Assembly: GCF_016907275.1 (NCBI RefSeq)
Contig: NZ_JAFBBP010000001.1
Span: forward strand, 5,012,001-5,076,000
DNA: 64,000 nucleotides
Source of the DNA: Micromonospora luteifusca
GTDB lineage: Bacteria; Actinomycetota; Actinomycetes; Mycobacteriales; Micromonosporaceae
Reading direction: 5' to 3'
Below, piece after piece: positions 57,215 through 64,000 of the stretch. The position numbers and the translations under genes are program-made. Position 1 is the first letter of the stretch, and every line of letters begins with the position of its first letter. The notes beneath the pieces were generated by a model, which was given only the letters and a program-made list of their open reading frames with translations, was not told the DNA's origin and did no database searches.

Positions 57215-57227
57215 TGTTATCGCTCAC
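57215..57227 (+). promoter_or_regulatory. Candidate site TGTTATCGCTCAC
   Basis: Inverted partner of 57045-57057. It lies 8 bases after a TTGACG hexamer, and its first eight bases match the palindrome before the esterase at 42707. Confidence 0.45.
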
Positions 57228-57375
57228 TCTCGATATAGAGGACGGTCGCTCCCGCAGCTCACCGGGCGAGCCGCGCGGGGCCGTACCTCCGATCACGACG
57301 TCCTCCAGGGCATGCGGACGTCATCTCGGGACCCGGCAGTTGCCGGCGACAGCCCTCTCGGACCGCGTGTGCTGA

Positions 57376-58932
<1,557 letters not shown>

Positions 58933-58997
58933 CGACCGGACCGTACCCACCATCCTGGACACCGCTCGACGACGTGTCGCCGGAAGGTGGTGGGGAT

Positions 58998-59026
58998 GGC
59001 GGCCCGCCCCGATGGGGCGGGCCGCC
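58998..59026 (+). terminator. Terminator after xylanase
   Basis: Perfect 13-base arms GGCGGCCCGCCCC / GGGGCGGGCCGCC with loop GAT, 65 bases after the stop. Confidence 0.8.
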
Positions 59027-59160
59027 GCGACTGTCAGGGTGCCCGCACCTCGCCCGCCCCAACAGCCCGATCGTGCCGACACCACCACCGGGACGCCGGC
59101 ACGCACGCCAGGGCACGCGCGGGCTCTGCTCGTGGGTGACCCCGATCGAAGGAGTGGACC

Positions 59161-60546
59161 ATGAAACCCATCGGTGCGGCTCGTCCCGCCTCCCCAGCAA
59201 GACGTCGCTGGCGGTCAGGGTTGGCTGCGGCGGCGGCCGCGGTCCTGGCAGCCGGCATGCTCGTCGCGGTCAACGCGGCGCCGGCGTCGGCAGCGACCGT
59301 GGACACCAACGCCTGGTACGCCCTGGTCAACCGGAACAGTGGCAAGGCGTTGGACCTGTACGCCTCGGCCACCAACGACGGCGCACGGATCAGCCAGTGG
59401 ACGCGCAACAACGGCGCCAACCAGCAGTGGCAGTTCGTGGATTCCGGGGGTGGCTACTACCGGATCAAGTCCCGGCACTCGGGCAAGGTGCTCGACGTCA
59501 GCAACTTCTCCACCGCTGACGGCGGCGCGATCGTGCAATGGTCCGACCTCAACGGGACGAACCAGCAGTTCCGGCTGGCCGACTCGGACGGTGGCCACGT
59601 CCGGCTGATCAACCGCAACAGCAACAAGGCCGTCGAGGTGCAGGGCGCGTCCACCGCCGACGGTGGAAACGTCGTGCAGTACGCCGACTGGGGCGGCACC
59701 AACCAGCAGTGGCAACTCGTTCCCGTCGGCGGCGGCAACCCACCGCCCTCGGGTGGTAGCGGGTGCGGCAAGGCGCCGACGCTGTCCAGCGGCACGCACA
59801 CGATCCAGAGCAACGGCAAGAGTCGCACGTTCATCCTGCGGGTGCCCGCCAACTACAACAACAGCAACCCCTACCGGCTGATCTTCGCGTTTCACTGGCG
59901 TGGTGGCACCATGCAGGAGATCTCCTCCGGCGGCACCAGCGGGACCCCGTGGTCCTACTACGGGCAGCAGGAGCAGTCGAACAACGGCGCGATCCTGGTC
60001 GCGCCCCAGGGGTTCGGCAATGGCTGGGGCAACGCCGGCGGTGAGGACATCACCTTCGTCGACGACATGATCAGCCGGATCGAGAGCAGCCTCTGCGTCA
60101 ACCCGCGACAGCGCTTCGCCCTCGGCTTCAGCTGGGGTGGCGGCATGAGCTACGCCATCGCCTGTGCGCGGGCTACGGTCTTCCGGGCCGTCGCGGTCAT
60201 CTCCGGTGGGCAGATCAGCGGGTGCAGCGGTGGTACGCAACCCATCGCGTACTTCGGGCTGCACGGCATCTCGGACAACGTCCTGAACATCTCCCAGGGC
60301 AGGGCGCTTCGCGACACCTTCGTCCGCAACAACGGTTGCGCCGCCCAGAACCCGCCCGAGCCGGCAGGCGGCAGTCGTGCGCACATCACGACCGCCTACT
60401 CCGGTTGCAGGTCCGGGTACCCGGTGCAGTGGGCCGCGTACGACAACGGTCACATGCCCGGCCCGGTGGACGGCACCTATGCCGAGAGCGGCATCACGAC
60501 CTGGACCAAGGGTGAGATCTGGAGGTTCTTCGCCCAGTTCTCGTAG
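59161..60546 (+). CDS. Secreted feruloyl-esterase-like enzyme with N-terminal CBM13
   Basis: A 461-residue exported protein: signal peptide ending ASA-ATV (about 45), ricin-type CBM13 (47-191), a Gly/Pro linker, then the CE1/FaeC-like domain from GCGKAPTL (about 201). The candidate triad is Ser324 in GFSWGGG, Asp372 in GISDNVL and His431 in DNGHMPGP. The catalytic part is paralogous to the enzyme at 40962, but the binding module differs in type and side. It probably removes feruloyl or similar esters that cross-link arabinoxylan. AAGGAG precedes the ATG. Confidence 0.87.
   Translation: MKPIGAARPASPARRRWRSGLAAAAAAVLAAGMLVAVNAAPASAATVDTNAWYALVNRNSGKALDLYASATNDGARISQWTRNNGANQQWQFVDSGGGYYRIKSRHSGKVLDVSNFSTADGGAIVQWSDLNGTNQQFRLADSDGGHVRLINRNSNKAVEVQGASTADGGNVVQYADWGGTNQQWQLVPVGGGNPPPSGGSGCGKAPTLSSGTHTIQSNGKSRTFILRVPANYNNSNPYRLIFAFHWRGGTMQEISSGGTSGTPWSYYGQQEQSNNGAILVAPQGFGNGWGNAGGEDITFVDDMISRIESSLCVNPRQRFALGFSWGGGMSYAIACARATVFRAVAVISGGQISGCSGGTQPIAYFGLHGISDNVLNISQGRALRDTFVRNNGCAAQNPPEPAGGSRAHITTAYSGCRSGYPVQWAAYDNGHMPGPVDGTYAESGITTWTKGEIWRFFAQFS
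59299..59721. repeat. CBM13-coding repeat, copy 2 (esterase)
   Basis: Partner of 58498-58920. The high identity stops where the linker begins, so only the module was duplicated or converted. Confidence 0.85.
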
Positions 60547-60565
60547 GGCCGGTCGGCCTCAGGTG

Positions 60566-60603
60566 GCGGCGCCTGCTCCCGTACCCCGGGGGTGGGCGCC
60601 GCT
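60566..60603. terminator. Probable terminator hairpin
   Basis: GCGGCGCCTGCTCCC and GGGGGTGGGCGCCGC can pair at about 13 of 15 positions, between the convergent esterase and GntR genes. Confidence 0.55.
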
Positions 60604-60617
60604 TCGTCGGTCGTCCG

Positions 60618-61388
60618 TCAGCGCTGCAGACGAACCGGCTTGCCCGAGCCACTGCGACGAACCAGCCAGGCCTCGGTGATGTGGGTGAACATCGCCTCGG
60701 CGGCGCCGTTGGAATCGTGGGCGGCGATGCGCTCGTAGATGCGTCGGTGGCCCTGGTTGGACGCCACGCACAACGCGCGTTCGGTCCGGCCCATGTAGCG
60801 GGCGGTGTTGATGACCTGGCTCTCCAGTGCGCGAACGACGCCACGAGCGATGCGGTTCCCGGATGCCTGCATGATCGTGTCATGGAAGGCCCGGTCGTGG
60901 TCGTGGTAGGTGACGTGGTCGTCGACCAACTCGTCCATCCGGTCCACCATCGCGCGCAGTCGATCGACGGTCTCCGCGTCGGCGAGGCGGGCGGCGACAT
61001 TCGCCATGTCGGATTCCAGGATGCGCCGGGTGACGACCAGGTCGTCGAGGATGGCGAGGCTGTCGTCCACCGCGATGGTGGCCGCGAGGACGAGCTCGTC
61101 GAGCATGTCCCAGTGTGACGGCGGGGTGACCATGGTGCCGGCGCCTTGGCGGACCTGCACCAGCCCCTTCTCCTGAAGGATCTTCACTGCTTCCCGAACG
61201 ACGGTCCGACTCACGCCGAAGGTCTCGCAGAGGATCGGCTCAGGGGGCAGGGACGTCCCGGACGGGTGTACGCCGCGGACGATGCGCTCCACCAGTTCGG
61301 CGGTGACCGCCCTGGCGAGGTTGGTCGGCCGACGCACCCACGCCGGGGTCGCCGGGCTGTTCAGGGCTGTTTCCTGCGGTGGCGTCAT
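60618..61388 (-). CDS. GntR family repressor, FadR/FCD subgroup
   Basis: The 256-residue regulator has a winged helix at about 22-90 (NLARAVTAELVERIVRGVHPSGTSLPPE, GVSRTVVREAVKILQEKGLV) and an FCD effector domain with the metal-ligand pattern RRILESDMANVAA, HDHDRAFHDTIM and NQGHRRIYERI. It is divergent from the second sugar ABC operon. The palindrome TGACGT-CAC-ACGTCA in the spacer is its likely operator. The ligand is probably a sugar acid or sugar product. Confidence 0.9.
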   Translation of the reverse strand: MTPPQETALNSPATPAWVRRPTNLARAVTAELVERIVRGVHPSGTSLPPEPILCETFGVSRTVVREAVKILQEKGLVQVRQGAGTMVTPPSHWDMLDELVLAATIAVDDSLAILDDLVVTRRILESDMANVAARLADAETVDRLRAMVDRMDELVDDHVTYHDHDRAFHDTIMQASGNRIARGVVRALESQVINTARYMGRTERALCVASNQGHRRIYERIAAHDSNGAAEAMFTHITEAWLVRRSGSGKPVRLQR

Positions 61389-61445
61389 GTCCCCCTCCGA
61401 ATGGCTCGCCGTGGCACGACGTCTGGCTCAGTGTACGGCCGAGTG

Positions 61446-61474
61446 TTGACGTCACACGTCATACGAGTTACCTT
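61446..61474 (+). promoter_or_regulatory. Promoter of second sugar ABC operon
   Basis: TTGACG, 17 bases, TACCTT. The -35 lies within the GntR palindrome, so repressor binding would hide it. Confidence 0.6.
61447..61461. promoter_or_regulatory. GntR operator TGACGT-CAC-ACGTCA
   Basis: Perfect 6-base arms around CAC, between the GntR gene and the ABC operon. A second copy is at 46925-46939. Confidence 0.7.
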
Positions 61475-61534
61475 CCGGTCAACATTGGCTCGCGGGACAC
61501 CCGCCGGCCACCCCCCATATAGAGGTGACAACTG

Positions 61535-62797
61535 ATGAGACAGCGCGCAATGTGGTCGGCCGTCCTCGTTGTGGGCCTGGCCCTGGCCGGTTGTGGAAGT
61601 GCTAGCGATTCTGGCAAGTCGACCAGCTCGGACGGCAAGTTGGTCGTGTGGGACTGGAAGTCCGGCGAGCCGTTCGCCAAATCCTATCTGGACAAGGCGA
61701 AGGCCGACTTCAAAAAGAAGCACTCCGACGTCGAGGTCGAGTTCGTCGCACAGCCCTTCGACCAGTACTACACGCTGCTCGGTGCGGCGATCCAGTCCGG
61801 CAAGGGTCCGGACGTCATGCTGTTCAACGGTGGCGGCCAGATCCGCGACCGGGTGGACGCGCTCGTGCCGCTCAACGACTACGTGACCGAGGACAAGCAG
61901 CGGCTGGCCGGTTGGGAAGCGTTCACCAAGGACGCCAAGATCTACGCCAGCCCGGTGACGCTGCAGGGCTACCCCATCTACTACAACAAGGCGATCTACC
62001 AGAAGGCGAACCTCGACCCGGCGAGCCCCGCCACCACGTGGGACAAGTTCACCGCCGACTGCACCGCCATCGCCAAGGCCGGCGCCAAGTGCTTCGCGCT
62101 GGGCAACAAGGAGGGCGTGGGCATCCAGTTCTGGCTCTCGAGCCTCGGGTCGACCACCCTCACCGCCCAGGAGTACGACGCCTGGATCACCGGCAAGCGC
62201 GACTGGCAGTCGCCCAACGTCAAGCGGCTCTTCCAGCTCTGGAAGGAGGCCGGCGACAAGAAGATGAACAGCGACGGGGCCAACTCGACCGCGATGTTCA
62301 ACGACTCCTTCGCGCTCTTCCAGTCCGGTAAGGCCGCGCACGTCATGGGTCTGATGTCGGACGTGGGGCACTGGCAGGACTTCAACGAGTTCCTGACCCC
62401 GGAGAAGCTCGGCGTCATGAAGGCCCCGATCGTCACCGCCGGCACCACCCCGAGCCTGCCGTACGACGGTGGCATCGGCTACGCGGTCGCCAAGTGGACC
62501 AAGGACCCGAAGATGGCCGCCGACCTGGTGCGCTCCCTGAGCTCGGCCGACGCGTTGAAGGCCTTCTACGCCGACGCCGGCGCGATCGCCGCCGACACCA
62601 CCATCGACGTGTCGCAGGCCGGGCCGGCCGTCGCCACGCTCGTCAGCGAGCTGAAGAGCGGCAAGCCCGCTCTGCACGTCGCGCTCTCCTCGAAGACGCT
62701 GGACCTGATGGGGCGCCTCTCCCAGCAGCTGCTCAGCGGTTCGATCACCGTCGACGAGGTGGTGAAGCAGTTGGCCGCTTCCGACCAGGCGGGCTGA
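61535..62797 (+). CDS. Sugar ABC substrate-binding lipoprotein
   Basis: The 420-residue lipoprotein has a perfect lipobox LALAGC (Cys20) and a family 1 solute-binding fold: FVAQPFDQYYTLLGAAIQSGKGPDVMLFNGGG, YPIYYNKAIY, LPYDGGIGYAVAKWT. First gene of a CUT1 operon. GAGGTGA lies upstream of the ATG. Divergent from and probably repressed by the GntR protein. The ligand is a sugar, perhaps an arabino- or xylo-oligosaccharide. Confidence 0.93.
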   Translation: MRQRAMWSAVLVVGLALAGCGSASDSGKSTSSDGKLVVWDWKSGEPFAKSYLDKAKADFKKKHSDVEVEFVAQPFDQYYTLLGAAIQSGKGPDVMLFNGGGQIRDRVDALVPLNDYVTEDKQRLAGWEAFTKDAKIYASPVTLQGYPIYYNKAIYQKANLDPASPATTWDKFTADCTAIAKAGAKCFALGNKEGVGIQFWLSSLGSTTLTAQEYDAWITGKRDWQSPNVKRLFQLWKEAGDKKMNSDGANSTAMFNDSFALFQSGKAAHVMGLMSDVGHWQDFNEFLTPEKLGVMKAPIVTAGTTPSLPYDGGIGYAVAKWTKDPKMAADLVRSLSSADALKAFYADAGAIAADTTIDVSQAGPAVATLVSELKSGKPALHVALSSKTLDLMGRLSQQLLSGSITVDEVVKQLAASDQAG

Positions 62798-62801
62798 CCT
62801 C

Positions 62802-63782
62802 GTGCCGATCGGAAACACGCAACCGTCGGTCCGTCCGGCTCAGGCCGGACGGGCCGGCGGGGCGGTGGTCACACCCTCCGCACATCGGAAAGGCGCGCGT
62901 CCCCGTCGCGCCCGCGGCGGCCTGCGGGCCGAACGCTACGCCCCCTACATTCTGGTCGCACCGGCCGTCCTGATCATCGTGCTGCTGCGCCTCTACCCGC
63001 TGCTCCTCGGGGTCAACTTCTCCTTCACCGGTGACGGTGAGCAGAACGGGACGGCGGTCGGATTCGGCAACTACCGTGAGCTGTTCGCGGACCCGCTGTT
63101 CCAGACCGCGCTGGGCAACGTCGGGCTGCTGGTGCTGTTGCTTCCGGTGGCGGTGGCGATTCCCGGTCTGCTCGCGACGTTCATCTACCTCCGGGTGCCC
63201 GGCCACCGCTTCTATCGCAGCGTCTACTTCTTCCCCGCGGTGCTCTCCCCGGTCATCGTCGGTGCGATCTTCAACATGCTGCTCGCCTTCGACGGCCCCC
63301 TCAACGCCGTCCTCTCCTCGGTCGGTGTCGGCCCGGTGGACTGGCTCGGTGACCCGGACCTCGCGATGTTCATGGTGGTCGGCGTGCACATCTGGGCCAC
63401 CTTCGGGATGGCCCTGGTGGTGTTCCTCGCTGGCTTCGCCACCCTGGACGCCGCGCTGCTGGACGCCGCCCGGGTGGACGGGGCGTCGTTACGCCAGGTC
63501 GTCTGGCACGTGATCATCCCGAGCCTCTCGCGCACCATCCAGTTCGTCTTCGTGACCACGATGATCGGGATGCTGACCTCCATGTTCGGCCTCCTCTACG
63601 TCATGACCACCGGTGGCCCGGAGGGCTCGACGTACCTGCCGGAGTACTACATCTGGATCAAGCAGGGCCAGATGAACCGGCCGGCCCTCGCGTCGGCGGC
63701 ATCGACGATCCTGTTCATGATCATGCTCGTGGTGGGGCTGCTCCAGATCAAACTGCTCGAACGAGCCGGGAAGGAGGATTGA
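62802..63782 (+). CDS. Sugar ABC permease (MalF-like)
   Basis: The 326-residue protein has a hydrophilic Arg-rich N-terminus of about 45 residues, then six membrane segments and the EAA loop LLDAARVDGASLRQVVWHVIIP (about 220-241, shown in part). The GTG start lies 4 bases after the binding-protein stop. The stop TGA shares its last base with the next ATG. Confidence 0.92.
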   Translation: MPIGNTQPSVRPAQAGRAGGAVVTPSAHRKGARPRRARGGLRAERYAPYILVAPAVLIIVLLRLYPLLLGVNFSFTGDGEQNGTAVGFGNYRELFADPLFQTALGNVGLLVLLLPVAVAIPGLLATFIYLRVPGHRFYRSVYFFPAVLSPVIVGAIFNMLLAFDGPLNAVLSSVGVGPVDWLGDPDLAMFMVVGVHIWATFGMALVVFLAGFATLDAALLDAARVDGASLRQVVWHVIIPSLSRTIQFVFVTTMIGMLTSMFGLLYVMTTGGPEGSTYLPEYYIWIKQGQMNRPALASAASTILFMIMLVVGLLQIKLLERAGKED

Positions 63783-64000
63783 TGTCTCGCGTCCGTCTGG
63801 GTTGGTGGCTGATTGCCATCCCGATGTCACTGCTCGCGCTGGCGACGATCTACCCCCTGCTGTTCACCGCCAACGTCGCGATGAAGACGCGGCGTGACTA
63901 CATCCTCGACCGGTTCTCGCTGACCGACGCCCTGCGCTGGGAGAACATCAGCACGGCCTGGAACAGCGTCGGCATGGGCCGCTACTTCGTCAACTCGCTG
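63782..64000 (+). CDS. Sugar ABC permease (MalG-like), cut by window end
   Basis: The first 73 residues of a permease: MSRVRLGWWLIAIPMSLLAL is a first membrane segment, followed by the extracytoplasmic stretch ANVAMKTRRDYILDRFSLTD, typical of MalG-like CUT1 permeases. GGAGG lies upstream of the ATG. It continues beyond the window. Confidence 0.88.
   Translation, partial: MSRVRLGWWLIAIPMSLLALATIYPLLFTANVAMKTRRDYILDRFSLTDALRWENISTAWNSVGMGRYFVNSL

Overview
The window is GC-rich actinobacterial chromosome with GTG starts, tight 4-base overlaps and a SsgA-like sporulation protein. It most resembles Micromonospora or another member of the Micromonosporaceae; this is judged from protein style, not from a database search.

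Layout. Bases 1-2160 are ordinary chromosome: the end of an SDR oxidoreductase, an SsgA-like protein, a PGPGW membrane protein and tRNA-Val(CAC). Bases 2119-7633 look like a decayed integrated element in that tRNA. The 3' part of the tRNA, its terminator and a following SUKH (SMI1/KNR4) gene recur at 6848-7633. Between the copies lie the wreck of a tyrosine integrase, a small TTA-containing membrane protein, an isolated MctB-like gene, a GntR repressor and three overlapping micro-genes. Bases 7.9-14 kb hold mostly unrecognised single genes, plus the first of four ECF sigma/YCII modules.

Bases 14-32 kb hold a kinase, an MFS exporter, a TetR/FAD-monooxygenase pair with a long shared palindrome, an ABC exporter with a two-component system and a serine hydrolase, a cupin/Rrf2 pair, a second two-component system and several small metabolic or stress genes. 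Bases 32.8-45.1 kb hold three more ECF/YCII modules. All four modules have a similar promoter-like element (TGTCG, 16-17 bases, TCG) 49-77 bases upstream of their first gene, consistent with autoregulation by ECF42-group sigma factors.

Bases 40.9-42.3 kb and 47-64 kb form a hemicellulose-utilisation region. A LacI repressor (47.2 kb) probably binds the palindrome GCGAATCGATTCGC, found before its own gene, before a sugar ABC operon (binding protein, two permeases, a GH63-like glucosidase), before a GH39-like glycosidase with a ricin domain and before a GH54 arabinofuranosidase with a ricin domain. A GH10 xylanase and a feruloyl-esterase-like enzyme follow, sharing a duplicated ricin-type CBM13. 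A FadR-type GntR repressor then faces a second sugar ABC operon that runs off the right end. Neither sugar transporter has an ATPase gene here, which fits use of a shared MsiK-type ATPase encoded elsewhere. Together these genes would release xylan and arabinan side chains, cut the backbone, remove feruloyl or acetyl groups and import the products.
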